From an uncultured Methylopila sp. (GTDB taxonomy: Bacteria; Pseudomonadota; Alphaproteobacteria; Rhizobiales; Methylopilaceae): a stretch of 64,000 bases of DNA. The notes under the pieces were generated by a model. The model was not told the origin of the DNA. It saw only the letters and a list, made by a program, of their open reading frames with translations, and ran no database searches. The translations under genes and the position numbers were made by a program. Positions 35,993 to 46,525 of this stretch are shown here, one piece after another. Each line of letters begins with the position of its first letter. The stretch's first letter is position 1. Location: assembly GCA_902168115.1 (NCBI GenBank), contig CABHPB010000066.1, positions 60,391 to 124,390 on the forward strand, read 5' to 3'.

Positions 35993-37111
35993 TCAGCCGG
36001 CGCGGGTCGCCGCCCGCGCGGCTCGGCCGTCGTCGCTGAGCGCCATGCGGCGGAAGACGCCGAGCAGGTCCGGATCGAGCTTGGGCCCCATGCCGACCAT
36101 GATGTCGATCGCCGCCGCGCGGCTCAGCGCCGGCTTGTAGGAGCGCTCCTCGACCAGCGCGGCGAAGATGTCTGCGAGCGTGACGATCCGCGTCAGGTCG
36201 CCGATCTGCGATCCCGACAGGCCGCGCGGATAGCCGGAGCCGTCGCACATCTCGTGATGGTCGAGCACCGCGTCGAGCATCTCGCGCGAGAAACCGCCGG
36301 ACCTGACGAGCAGGTCATGGCCGTATTGCGGGTGAAGCCGGATCTGGGCCTCCTCCGCCTCGTCGAGCTTTCCGGGCTTGTCGAGGATAGCGAGCGGGAT
36401 GAGCGACTTGCCGACGTCGTGCAGCAGCGCCGCGCGGGCGACGCGGGCCTGGTCCGCCCGGCTCGCGCCGATGAAGTGCGCGAAGCAGGTCGCCCCGCCG
36501 GCGACGAGAAGCGAGTGACGGTAGCTGCTGCTGTGATGATGCTGGACGGTGGACAGCCAGCCGGACAGGCCCTCTTCGGCGATCGCGCCGGCGACCATGA
36601 CAGCGGCCTCGTCGAACACGCGGACGTCGATCGGCTCGCCCTTCGGGACGGCCAAGAAGGCGGAGGCGAGCGCGTTCTGTCCGGCGCGCAGGCCCATCGC
36701 GAGCGGCGTGCTCTCCACCCTGTCGAGAAAGCTCTCGAACTCCTCCGCCATCGCGTCCCTGAGATCCGACAGCACGACCTCCGGCTCGAGCGGCCGGTCG
36801 ACCAGCCTGTCGGCGCCGAGCGCCAGCGCCTGCTTGCGCTCGCGGTAGTCGTCCGGCGTCACCAGCGCCCATTTCGCCGAGCGGGATACCAGCGGCGACC
36901 GCAGCCATCCGCGCGCCCGTTCGATGGAGCGGCCGGACGACAGGTCGATGTCGACGAAGGTTCGCGTCGGCCGGTGGTCGATCGGCCTGTCCTCTTCGAC
37001 CAGCCTCACCTCGACCGCTCCGGCCGCGCCGAGCGTGCGCGCAAGCGCGGCGGCGGCCGCCGCGTCGTCGGTCAGCAGCAGAAGCCGCTCTATCGCAGAC
37101 CCGTCAGGCAT
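35993..37111 (-). CDS. HD-GYP domain protein (probable cyclic-di-GMP phosphodiesterase)
   Basis: The C-terminal half carries an HD-GYP domain: HHHSSSYRHSLLVAG, the HDVGK motif, and HHEMCDGSGYPRGL with DIFAALVEERSYKP. The N-terminal half (about 1-120) looks like a degenerate response-regulator fold ([18 protein letters not shown]). HD-GYP enzymes hydrolyse cyclic di-GMP. The start at 37111 gives 372 residues; an upstream extension to 37270 is open but does not match the fold, so the start is uncertain. Confidence 0.85.
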   Translation of the reverse strand: MPDGSAIERLLLLTDDAAAAAALARTLGAAGAVEVRLVEEDRPIDHRPTRTFVDIDLSSGRSIERARGWLRSPLVSRSAKWALVTPDDYRERKQALALGADRLVDRPLEPEVVLSDLRDAMAEEFESFLDRVESTPLAMGLRAGQNALASAFLAVPKGEPIDVRVFDEAAVMVAGAIAEEGLSGWLSTVQHHHSSSYRHSLLVAGGATCFAHFIGASRADQARVARAALLHDVGKSLIPLAILDKPGKLDEAEEAQIRLHPQYGHDLLVRSGGFSREMLDAVLDHHEMCDGSGYPRGLSGSQIGDLTRIVTLADIFAALVEERSYKPALSRAAAIDIMVGMGPKLDPDLLGVFRRMALSDDGRAARAATRAG

Positions 37112-37341
37112 CCCCTCATTCACCGCCAATGGCCGCAATCGGGGGATGGTGTAGCTGCAAGCTTGCAATTTCGTCACCGGACCGGGCCGTCCAAGACGAA
37201 ATCGCGCGGCTGGCATGCCAACTTCGTCTAATGGCGGCGCGTGTGCGAACTCATCCTTTGGTACGAGCACGAGGAAAGGCTTGGCCCGGAGCGTGACGCA
37301 GGCGTAGCATCTGCGACAAAACGACCTAGGGAGGCGACCGC

Positions 37342-39330
37342 ATGTCCTCGCAACCTCGGCTCATCGCGCTGGTCGGACCGTTCCAGAGCGGAAAGACGGC
37401 GCTGTTCGAGGCGCTGGGCAGGCGGTGCGCCCGTGGCGAGCAGAAGGCCTCCGGAGAGGCCGGGTCGCCCCACGCGCCGTCGGTCGAGACCGCGGTCGCG
37501 ACGGTCGACTATCTCGGCGACCGCTACGCCTTCGTCGACTGCCCCGGCTCGGTCGAGTTCGCCCATTCGGCGAGCCTCGCCCTGGCCGTCTGCGACGCCG
37601 CCGTCGTCGTCTGCGAGCAGGACGAGAGGAAGCTGCCGCAGCTCGAGCTCACGCTGCGGGAGCTCGAGGAGCTCGGCGTCCCGCACATTTTGTTCCTCAA
37701 CAAGATCGACGTCGGCTCGGTCGGCGTGCGCGAGGCCCTCGCCAGGCTCCAGACGGTCTCGCGGGCGCCGCTGCTGCTGCGCCAGCTGCCGATCGTGCAG
37801 GACGGCCGCGCCACCGGCTTCATCGACCTCGCGCTGGAGCGCGCCTTCGTCTACCGCGACGGCGCGCCGAGCGAGACGATCGAGCTGCCGGCCTCCGAAG
37901 CCGAGCATGAGAAGGAGGAGCGGTTCCACATGCTGGAGACGCTCGCCGACCATGACGACCGGCTCATGGAGGACCTCATCCTGGAGGTCGAGCCCGAGCG
38001 CGCGCGGATCTTCGCCGACCTCGCGAGCGAGCTCAGGGAGAACCACGCGGTGTCCGTGCTGCTCGGCTCGGCGACAAAGGGCGCGGGCGTCACCCGCCTG
38101 CTGAAGGCGCTCCGGCACGAGGCCCCTGGTCTCGCCGACACGCGCGCGCGCCTCGGCGTCGCGGAGGACGGTCCCCCGCTCGCCTACGCGCTGAAGACGT
38201 CCCATCCGGGATTTGGCGGCAAGGTCACCACCGCGCGGGTGCTTCGCGGCGCCTTTCGGGAGGGCCAGACCGTCAGCGGGGCCGGCCGCGCCGGCGGCCG
38301 GATCGCCGGGTTCGCCCCAACGGACGAAGGAGCTCGGCCAGACAGCGCCGAGGCTGGAGAGACCACGGGCTTCCTGCGCCTCGACGAGGTCGGGTCGGGC
38401 CAGACCTTCTCGACGGAGTCGAGCGTCGATCATGTCGCAGCTCCGACGCCGCCGGCGCCCGTCCACGCCGTCGCGCTGCATGTGAATGACCGCAAGGACG
38501 ACGTCCGGCTGTCCGCGGCGCTGGCGAAGCTGGTCGAGGAAGACCCGTCGCTGTCGATCGAGACCCGGCCGGACCTCGGCGAGCTGCGGCTCTGCGGACA
38601 GGGCGACATGCATCTGAGGGCGGCGCTCGACCGGCTCGCCTCGCGCTACCAGATCTCCGTCACGACCGAGCTGCCGAGCGTCGGTTTCCAGGAGACGTTC
38701 CGCGCGGCCGCGGCCGCGCACGGCCGGCACAAGAAGCAGAGCGGGGGCCACGGCCAGTTCGGCGACGTCAAGATCGAGGTCCGGCCGCTCGAGCGCGGCG
38801 CCGGCTTCGTCTTCGAGGACAGGATCGTCGGCGGCGCGGTCCCGCGGCAGTACATCCCGTCGGTCGAGACCGGCTGCCGCGCCTGGGCCGAGCGCGGCCC
38901 GCTCGGCTGTCCCGTGGTCGATTTCGCCGTCGCGCTGGTCGACGGCTCCTTCCACGGCGTGGATTCGTCCGACGCCGCCTTCCAGGCCGCGGCGCGCATC
39001 GCGATGAACGAGGCCGCCGCATCCGTCGGCATGGTGATGCTGGAGCCGGTGCTCGCGGTGACCGTCACCGCGCCGTCCTCGGCGACCGCGGCGGTGACGC
39101 AGCTCGTCACCAGCCGGCGCGGCCAGATCCTCGGCTATGACGCGCGCCCCGGATGGGACGGCTGGATCGCGCTTGAAGCGCTGGTTCCGGAAGCGGAGCT
39201 GGATGCGTTCATCGTGCCGCTTCGCTCCGCGACCGCGGGCGTCGGTTCTTACACCGCGCGGTTCGAGAAGATGGCCGAAGCGGCGGGCGAACAGGCGCGC
39301 GAACGCCAGACGATGCGACGCGCAGGCTGA
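37342..39330 (+). CDS. Elongation factor G-like GTPase
   Basis: A 662-residue protein with EF-G domain order but divergent GTPase motifs. Walker A is GPFQSGKT (12-19), G3 is DCPGS (66-70) with Ser in place of the catalytic His that follows DxxG in true EF-G, and G4 is NKID (about 127-130). Domains III-V are recognisable (QGDMHLRAALDRL, the domain IV segment KKQSGGHGQFGDV, and VTSRRGQILGYD). This matches the alphaproteobacterial EF-G paralogue group, whose role is not established. AGGGAGG precedes the ATG. Confidence 0.88.
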   Translation: MSSQPRLIALVGPFQSGKTALFEALGRRCARGEQKASGEAGSPHAPSVETAVATVDYLGDRYAFVDCPGSVEFAHSASLALAVCDAAVVVCEQDERKLPQLELTLRELEELGVPHILFLNKIDVGSVGVREALARLQTVSRAPLLLRQLPIVQDGRATGFIDLALERAFVYRDGAPSETIELPASEAEHEKEERFHMLETLADHDDRLMEDLILEVEPERARIFADLASELRENHAVSVLLGSATKGAGVTRLLKALRHEAPGLADTRARLGVAEDGPPLAYALKTSHPGFGGKVTTARVLRGAFREGQTVSGAGRAGGRIAGFAPTDEGARPDSAEAGETTGFLRLDEVGSGQTFSTESSVDHVAAPTPPAPVHAVALHVNDRKDDVRLSAALAKLVEEDPSLSIETRPDLGELRLCGQGDMHLRAALDRLASRYQISVTTELPSVGFQETFRAAAAAHGRHKKQSGGHGQFGDVKIEVRPLERGAGFVFEDRIVGGAVPRQYIPSVETGCRAWAERGPLGCPVVDFAVALVDGSFHGVDSSDAAFQAAARIAMNEAAASVGMVMLEPVLAVTVTAPSSATAAVTQLVTSRRGQILGYDARPGWDGWIALEALVPEAELDAFIVPLRSATAGVGSYTARFEKMAEAAGEQARERQTMRRAG

Positions 39331-39346
39331 CGCGAAGCGACGGCCG

Positions 39347-39688
39347 TCAGGCGGGGCGGACGCGGCTGACGCCCTGCGAATGGCTGAAGCGGGACAGCTG
39401 CAGCACCACATGCGCGATCGCGCGGCCGACGCGCCCCGACTCCGCCTCCGCAAGAGCCTCATGCCGGATCGAGCCCAGCTTGGTCAGGCAGGACTGCAGG
39501 CCGCTCCGTCGCGCCTCGCTCCACTCGACCGCATGCCTGGGAAGAACGTCCGAGGCTCCCAGGATGAAAGCGAGCGTCGGGTCGAAGGTCCGCGCCAGGC
39601 TCGTGACTTCGGCGAGAACGCGATCGACACCGCCTGGATCGCCGGCCATCGCAGCGTACCTTTCATGCTTCGCGCTTTGAACCGGCAT
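39347..39688 (-). CDS. Hypothetical protein downstream of a LuxR-type regulator
   Basis: A 113-codon frame, 86 bp downstream of the luxR-type gene and on the same strand. The translation has a plausible alternation of hydrophobic residues (VDRVLAEVTSLARTF, LAFILGASDVLPRHAVEW, IAHVVLQLSRF) and no repeats. No family recognised. The start is uncertain: an internal ATG at 39649 has AAAGG 9 nt upstream and would give 100 residues. Confidence 0.5.
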   Translation of the reverse strand: MPVQSAKHERYAAMAGDPGGVDRVLAEVTSLARTFDPTLAFILGASDVLPRHAVEWSEARRSGLQSCLTKLGSIRHEALAEAESGRVGRAIAHVVLQLSRFSHSQGVSRVRPA

Positions 39689-39774
39689 GGCGCGATCCGC
39701 GGCTGTTCGTTCACTCGGATGAAGTCAAGGAGCGCCGGGCCGCAGTGGCAACTAGGACGTTCCCCAGGGTGACA

Positions 39775-40488
39775 TCACAGCTCGAGCAGTCCGAGGCGGA
39801 TCGCGTTCAGCACCGCCGAGAGCCGGTTTTCCGCCTTCAGCTTGCGGATGACGTTGCCGACGTGGAACTCGACGGTCTTTTCCGAGATGCGCAGGATCTG
39901 GCCGATCTCCCAGTTCGACTTGCTGTCGCGCAGCCATTTCAGGCATTCCGCCTCGCGCTTCGACAGGGACGGCGCCGCCGCCGGCGCGCCTTCCGACGGC
40001 ATCAGTTCCTGGCTGCGCAGGATGCCCTGCAGCGTGAGCGCATGCAGCAACGACAGCCGCTGCTTCGGCACCGGCCCCGTATCGTTCGCCGTCACGCCGC
40101 AAAGCTCGAGCGCGCCTCCGGGTCCGTGCAGCGGGGTCATCACCACGTGCCACATCCGCCTCGCCCGCAGTTCGGCGATGTAGTCCTGCTGGCGCGGCGT
40201 GTAGTCCTGATCCGAAATGCGGGTCTGCCAGAAGAAGGGCTGCGAGCTCTTCATCGCCCGCTGCAGGGCCGGATCGACCCGGTCCCATCGCTGATCGAGA
40301 TAGGTGCTCGCGAAATCGATCGGTTGCCGGTCCCAGACGAACCGTTCGAGGGAGCCGGACCTGAAGCGCGCATAGGCGCTGCCGCTGCAGCCGAGATCCG
40401 CCAGCCGCTGCTGGAAGACGCGGCAGACCTCTTCGACCGAATGCGCCTCCTGCGTACTCTCGATGAAGTCTTCGAGCGTACGGTTCAA
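39775..40488 (-). CDS. LuxR-family regulator with autoinducer-binding domain (solo)
   Basis: The 237 residues comprise an N-terminal autoinducer-binding domain (about 15-160) with aromatic/acidic pocket residues in the order W-Y-D-P (FVWDRQPIDFASTYLDQRWDRVDP) and a C-terminal LuxR HTH (LSKREAECLKWLRD, ISEKTVEFHVGNVIRKL). No acyl-homoserine-lactone synthase gene lies nearby, so it is a solo receptor in this window. It may sense self-made or foreign AHL or another small molecule. Confidence 0.9.
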   Translation of the reverse strand: MNRTLEDFIESTQEAHSVEEVCRVFQQRLADLGCSGSAYARFRSGSLERFVWDRQPIDFASTYLDQRWDRVDPALQRAMKSSQPFFWQTRISDQDYTPRQQDYIAELRARRMWHVVMTPLHGPGGALELCGVTANDTGPVPKQRLSLLHALTLQGILRSQELMPSEGAPAAAPSLSKREAECLKWLRDSKSNWEIGQILRISEKTVEFHVGNVIRKLKAENRLSAVLNAIRLGLLEL

Positions 40489-40671
40489 ATGCCCTGTCTC
40501 CAGCGATCAGCGCTTATTGGCACCCGCGTTCTGAATATGAATTCTTGAATGATCGACTGAAAACGCAAGTGCAAATTGTCGCCTGACAGTGAGCGATGGG
40601 CGAGCAGGCCGAACCGCTCCGCTCCCCAGGGTCGTTCGGGGAGCGAACCGCGTCCGCGCGCAGCGATCCGA
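40489..40671. other. Intergenic region upstream of the luxR-type gene
   Basis: This 183-bp stretch includes an AT-rich patch (about 40525-40580, with ATATGAATTCTTGAAT) that probably contains the luxR-type promoter, followed by GC-rich sequence at the gntP 3' end. No gene or clear dyad was found. Confidence 0.5.
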
Positions 40672-42057
<1,386 letters not shown>

Positions 42058-42136
42058 CGGCGTCTCCTTGCGCTCTTAGGCGGCGCTTGTTCGGGATGCT
42101 GCGCGCGAGGCTGAACGCCTCTCGGGAAGGTCGGTC

Positions 42137-42709
42137 TTAGCGGGGGTGGGACGGGCTGGCGTCGAGCGGCCGGGCGCCGGGCGGCGGCGCGGTGAGACCC
42201 AAAGCGACGAGCGCGTTGGCGACGACCGTCTCCGGATCGCCGGCCACCCCGACCTCGACGCCGTCCTCGTCTGCGTCGAGCGGCTCGAGCGCGGCGAACT
42301 GCGAGGCGAGCAGCGAGACCGGCATGTAGTGCCCCTGCCGCCGCGCCATCCGCTTCTCGACCAGCTCGCGGTCCGCGACGAGCTCCAGGAACCGCACGCG
42401 CGGCGAGGCCTGCCGGAGCACGTCCCGGTAGACGCGCTTCAGCGCCGAACAGGTGATGACCGTGTCGCGGCCGCCTTCCGCCTGCGCTGAGGTCCAGTCG
42501 CGGATCGCGCCGAGCCACGGCCAGCGGTCCTCGTCGTCGAGCGGAACGCCCTTCGACATCTTGTCGATGTTGGCCTTCGGGTGGAATTCGTCGGCTTCGG
42601 CGAACGTCCATCCGAGCCGCTCGGCGAGCCCTTTGGCGGCCGTCGTCTTGCCGACGCCGGACGGTCCCATGACGACGACGCAGAGCCGCGAGGATCTGAC
42701 CTCGGTCAT
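42137..42709 (-). CDS. gntK: Gluconokinase
   Basis: Phosphorylates D-gluconate to 6-phosphogluconate for the Entner-Doudoroff or pentose-phosphate route. P-loop GPSGVGKT is at residues 15-22; ADEFHPKANIDKMSKGVPLDDEDRWPWL and ITCSALKRVYRD are the family blocks. The ATG at 42709 with GGGAGGGG upstream was preferred to an earlier in-frame ATG at 42796; 190 residues. Confidence 0.94.
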   Translation of the reverse strand: MTEVRSSRLCVVVMGPSGVGKTTAAKGLAERLGWTFAEADEFHPKANIDKMSKGVPLDDEDRWPWLGAIRDWTSAQAEGGRDTVITCSALKRVYRDVLRQASPRVRFLELVADRELVEKRMARRQGHYMPVSLLASQFAALEPLDADEDGVEVGVAGDPETVVANALVALGLTAPPPGARPLDASPSHPR

Positions 42710-42961
42710 TGCCCCTCCCATCGCGCCGACCGTTCGAGCGGACGGCGTCTTGTCTTGCGCCGCGCGAGACGCGGCGGAGTTGCAAGGCAACACCACCGGG
42801 CCTCGCGGTTCAACCCTTTCGCTCCATGCGCGTGCGCAAGACTCCGGCCGGGCCGCACAGCGGCTCCGCCTGCAACCTTAGAATTAGAATCATTGAAAAC
42901 AGAAACGTGAACTGTAGCCTTCTACCCGCCGGTCATCCGTCCGGCAGCCAGGGAGGCTCGC

Positions 42962-43267
42962 ATGAGGAAACGTTCCGACAGTGAGACCAACAATACGGGC
43001 ATGAAGCCCGAGACTGCCGGCGCGATCTCGCGTCGTACGATGATCGCCGGCGCCGCAATGGTCGGCGCAGGCGCGGTCTGCCTCGCCTCGACCCGCGCGA
43101 TGGCGCAGTCGAAGCAGAAGCAGGCCGACGTCCAGTACCAGGGGTCGCCCAAGGGCGCCGACAAATGCGGCGGCTGCGCGATGTTCCAGCCGCCGGACGC
43201 CTGCCAGGGCGTCGAGGGCAAGATCAGCCCCGAGGGCTGGTGCTCGATGTACACGCCGAAGGCATGA
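42962..43267 (+). CDS. High-potential iron-sulfur protein (HiPIP), Tat-exported
   Basis: A small periplasmic [4Fe-4S] electron carrier. The twin-arginine signal is SRRTMIAGAAMVGAGAV (about 23-40). Cluster cysteines are Cys69, Cys72, Cys81 and Cys94, spaced CxxC-x8-C-x12-C as in short HiPIPs. In several purple bacteria HiPIP carries electrons from the bc1 complex to the reaction centre. It lies about 20 kb from pufLM, between gntK and mutL, with GGGAGG before the ATG and an AT-rich promoter-like region at 42878-42920. Confidence 0.93.
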   Translation: MRKRSDSETNNTGMKPETAGAISRRTMIAGAAMVGAGAVCLASTRAMAQSKQKQADVQYQGSPKGADKCGGCAMFQPPDACQGVEGKISPEGWCSMYTPKA

Positions 43268-43387
43268 CGCACGTTCCGGAACGTCCGATTTTCCGGTGAA
43301 CCGCGCGGCTGCGGTCGGGCGCAGCCGCGCGTCGCATGCTAAGGCTGCGGGACGCCTCCCGTTCCGCGCCTCGCCCGATCGTCGCCC

Positions 43388-45199
43388 ATGCCTGTCCGCC
43401 TGCTTTCCGACGTCGTCGCGAACCGCATCGCCGCCGGCGAGGTGGTCGAGCGCCCGGCCTCGGTCGTCAAGGAGCTCGCCGAGAACGCCCTCGACGCCGG
43501 CGCAAGGCGGATCGAGATCGTGCTCGATGGCGGCGGCGCGCGCCTGATCCGGGTCGTCGACGACGGCTGCGGCATGGACGCCGAAGACCTCACGCTCGCG
43601 GTCGAGCGCTTCGCGACCTCGAAGATCTCGTCGGACGAGGACCTCGCCGGCGTCGCCACCATGGGCTTTCGCGGCGAGGCGCTGCCGTCGATCGGCGCGG
43701 TCGCGCGGCTCGCGATCGAGACCCGCACGCACTCCGCGCCGCATGGCTGGCGGCTGACGGTCGAAGGCGGCGACAAGGGCGCGCCGCAGCCGGTCGCCAT
43801 GCCGACGGGAACGCGGATCGAGGTGCGCGACCTGTTCTTCGCGACGCCCGCCCGCGCCAAGTTCCTGAAGTCCGACCGCGCCGAGGGGCAGGCCGCCGCC
43901 GACGTCGTCCGCCGCCTCGCCCTCGCCTCCCCGACGACCGACTGGACGCTGGTGGTCGAGGACCGGACGCTGCGCTTCCCCGCGGTCCCGGACGACGCGG
44001 CCGGCAGGTCCGAACGCCTCGCCCAGATCCTCGGCGCAGAGACCGCCGGCGCCGTCACGCCCGTCGAGGCGAGCCGCGAGCGGGCGATGATCGCCGGCCA
44101 TGTCGGGCTCGGCCATCTCCACCGCGCCACCTCGGGCGCGGTCCATTTCTTCGTGAACGGCCGGCCGGTGCGCGACCGGCTGCTCCTCGGCGCGCTCAAG
44201 GCCGCCTATCAGGACGTCATGCCGCGCGACCGCTGGCCGGTCGCCGCGCTCGACATCCGCGTCGCGGCCGGCGAGGTCGACGTCAACGTCCACCCGACCA
44301 AGGCGGAGGTTCGGTTTCGCGACCCCGGCCTGATCCGCGGCCTGATGATCTCGACCGTGCGTGGGGCGCTCGCCGAAAGCGGCCCGCAGCCCTACGCTGC
44401 CGGCGGAGCCGAGATCGCGCGCTTTGTCGCCCGCTCCCCCTTCCCGCATGCCGGCGGCCACCGGCCGTCCGCGCCAGTCCGGTCAAGCGCGGCATGGGGC
44501 GCGCCTGCAAGCGGCTTCGCCGCGCCGGCGCAGGCGGCCTTCGCGGCCGAGCTCATGGACCTGCCGCCCGCCGCGAACGTCGCCGAGCCCACGGCCTTGC
44601 CCGACGACGGGCTGGCGCGGCCGCTCGGCGCGGCCAAGGCGCATCTTCACGCGACCTATGTGCTCGCCGAGACCAGCGACGGCGTCGTGCTGGTCGACGC
44701 CCACGCGGCGCATGAGCGCCTGACCTATGAAGAGCTGAAGCGCCTGCGCGCCCGCTCCGGCGTGCCGCGGCAGGAGCTGCTGGTCCCCGACGTCGTCGAG
44801 CTCGAGCCCGCGGACGCCGAGCGCGTCGTCGCCGTGGCCGACGAGCTTCTGGCGCTCGGCCTCGCCGTCGAGGAGTTCGGCCCCGGAGCGATCCTCGTTC
44901 GTGCGACGCCCGCGCCGCTCGGGCCGTGCGACGCCTCGGCCCTCGTTCGTGATCTTGCGGAGACTTTGAGCGAGAGCGCGGCGGAAAGCGCGCCCTTCGC
45001 GCGCAAGCTCGACCTGATCCTCGCCACCGTCGCCTGCCACGGCTCGGTGCGGGCCGGGCGCCGCCTCAAGGCGGACGAGATGAACGCGCTTCTGAGGGCG
45101 ATCGAGGCCGAGCCCGCCGCCTCGACCTGCAATCACGGACGCCCGACCTTCGTGCGCCTGTCCGTCGCCGACCTCGAAAAGCTGTTCGGACGTCGCTGA
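43388..45199 (+). CDS. mutL: DNA mismatch repair protein MutL
   Basis: GHKL ATPase linking MutS recognition to strand processing. Residues 1-340 hold the ATPase: IAAGEVVERPASVVKELAEN, LDAG, DDGCGMD and the TMGFRGEALPSIGAV loop. A Pro/Ala-rich linker (about 345-430) is followed by the C-terminal dimerisation domain. That domain keeps LVDAHAAHERLTYEELK, CHGSVRAGR and CNHGRPTFVRLS; QEL replaces any DQHAxxERxxE endonuclease-type signature only in part, so nuclease activity is unclear. 603 residues. Confidence 0.97.
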   Translation: MPVRLLSDVVANRIAAGEVVERPASVVKELAENALDAGARRIEIVLDGGGARLIRVVDDGCGMDAEDLTLAVERFATSKISSDEDLAGVATMGFRGEALPSIGAVARLAIETRTHSAPHGWRLTVEGGDKGAPQPVAMPTGTRIEVRDLFFATPARAKFLKSDRAEGQAAADVVRRLALASPTTDWTLVVEDRTLRFPAVPDDAAGRSERLAQILGAETAGAVTPVEASRERAMIAGHVGLGHLHRATSGAVHFFVNGRPVRDRLLLGALKAAYQDVMPRDRWPVAALDIRVAAGEVDVNVHPTKAEVRFRDPGLIRGLMISTVRGALAESGPQPYAAGGAEIARFVARSPFPHAGGHRPSAPVRSSAAWGAPASGFAAPAQAAFAAELMDLPPAANVAEPTALPDDGLARPLGAAKAHLHATYVLAETSDGVVLVDAHAAHERLTYEELKRLRARSGVPRQELLVPDVVELEPADAERVVAVADELLALGLAVEEFGPGAILVRATPAPLGPCDASALVRDLAETLSESAAESAPFARKLDLILATVACHGSVRAGRRLKADEMNALLRAIEAEPAASTCNHGRPTFVRLSVADLEKLFGRR

Positions 45200-45288
45200 T
45201 AGCAGCGAAGTGAGGCGAAGGCGCCATTGTCCGTAAACGTTCAACTGACCAGAAAGAGCCGGAAGGATGATTCTCAGGAGCGTTCCGG

Positions 45289-45852
45289 ATGCTCGGACAC
45301 CCCCTGGACGAACTGCTGCACGGTCTCGCCGCTTCCCCCGCGGCGATCGCACTGGCGGTCGCGGGCGCGGCCCTGTTCGTTCTCGGCGTCTTCCGCATCA
45401 TGCGCGCCCGGCGCGCCGGGCTGCTCCCCCTCGCCGCCATAGCCGGGTCGGTCCTGCTGGTCGCGGGCGCGCTCCTCGCCGGCTCGCATGAACGCGGCGG
45501 GGTCGAGCTCGCCTCGATCCAGGGCGGCGGCGCGACCCCCGCCCGCGACAGGACCGGCGCGATCCCGGTCGGCACGGTCTATATCCAGGTGCCCGACATG
45601 GACGCGCGCTTCGCGGCCGACGGCGTATCGAAGGCGCTGCGCGCCGCCGGCTTCAAGTCGCCGGGCATCGAGGTAGTCACCTCCGGATCGCCGTCGCGGC
45701 CGGAGGTTCGCTACTTCAACCCGGCCGACCGCACCGTCGCCGAACGGGTCGCCTCCATCGCCAGCGCCCAAGGGCTGAGCGGCGCCGCGGTCCGGGCGAT
45801 GGCGACCTACAAGGCTCCGGCCGGCCAGGTCGAGCTCTGGTATCCGCAATAG
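45289..45852 (+). CDS. Hypothetical two-helix membrane protein with periplasmic domain
   Basis: The 187 residues have two N-terminal hydrophobic helices (about 18-38 and 44-63) and a soluble C-terminal domain (about 90-187) with VYIQVPDMDARFAADGVSKALRAAGF and RTVAERVASIASAQGLSG. That domain vaguely resembles LytR-C or SPOR-like partner domains, but no family can be assigned with confidence. 89 bp downstream of mutL. Confidence 0.8.
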   Translation: MLGHPLDELLHGLAASPAAIALAVAGAALFVLGVFRIMRARRAGLLPLAAIAGSVLLVAGALLAGSHERGGVELASIQGGGATPARDRTGAIPVGTVYIQVPDMDARFAADGVSKALRAAGFKSPGIEVVTSGSPSRPEVRYFNPADRTVAERVASIASAQGLSGAAVRAMATYKAPAGQVELWYPQ

Positions 45853-45962
45853 GCGCGCCGGCGACCAGACTCGCGCGGTGACGGACGTCCGCTCATCCGA
45901 GGCCTGTCGCGCCACGTAGACGCGATCTCAAGCGGGCCGGACCTGAGATCGACGGAGTGAAT

Positions 45963-46433
45963 ATGCAGATCGACCGACGCGCCGTCGTGGCCGCCATCGG
46001 GGCGACCCTCGCCATCGGCGGGCGCGTCCGCGCCGAGGAAAGGCCCCTCGTCACCGTCTACAAGGATCCGTCCTGCGACTGCTGCGACGCCTGGATCGGA
46101 CATATCGAGGGAGCCGGCTTCTCCACGAAGGTGGTCCAGACCACGGGGATGAGCGAGCTCAAGTTCAACCTGCAGGTTCCGTATACGGTTCGGGCGTGCC
46201 ACACCGCGATCGTGGGCGACTATCTCGTCGAGGGCCACGTCCCGGCCGAAGCGATCATCAAGCTTCTCGCCGAGCGCCCGGCCCTGAAGGGCGGCCTTGC
46301 GGTCCCCGGCATGCCGGTCGGCTCGCCGGGCATGGAGATCCCCGGCAAGGCGCCAGAGGAATACGACGTCCTGCTGTTCGGCGACGGCGAGCCGCGGCGG
46401 TTCATGCGGTTCAGGGGCGGCGAGCGAATCTGA
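45963..46433 (+). CDS. DUF411 family periplasmic metal-binding protein
   Basis: A 156-residue exported protein (signal peptide about 1-24, ending VRAEE). The DUF411 hallmark VYKDPSCDCCDAWIGHIEGAGF with the CxCC cluster and the later VRACHTAIVGDYLVEGHVPA are present. Members are linked to copper or other metal resistance and often sit by copper genes. The ATG at 45963 has GGAG 5 nt upstream; a GTG 6 bp earlier is the alternative. Confidence 0.9.
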   Translation: MQIDRRAVVAAIGATLAIGGRVRAEERPLVTVYKDPSCDCCDAWIGHIEGAGFSTKVVQTTGMSELKFNLQVPYTVRACHTAIVGDYLVEGHVPAEAIIKLLAERPALKGGLAVPGMPVGSPGMEIPGKAPEEYDVLLFGDGEPRRFMRFRGGERI

Positions 46434-46525
46434 CGGCCGGTTCGGTAAATCGGCCGTGCGACCGCCGACCACGTTGTTCCGGCCGGAGCCTCGCCAGCTT
46501 GTCCGACGGGCCGTAAGGGGCGGTT

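Noticed and set aside
39137..39772. Forward frame of 211 codons over the EF-G-like 3' end and following gap
   Set aside because: Its first third is antiphase sequence inside the EF-G-like gene, and the rest lacks protein-like pattern; the reverse frame 39347-39688 looks better.
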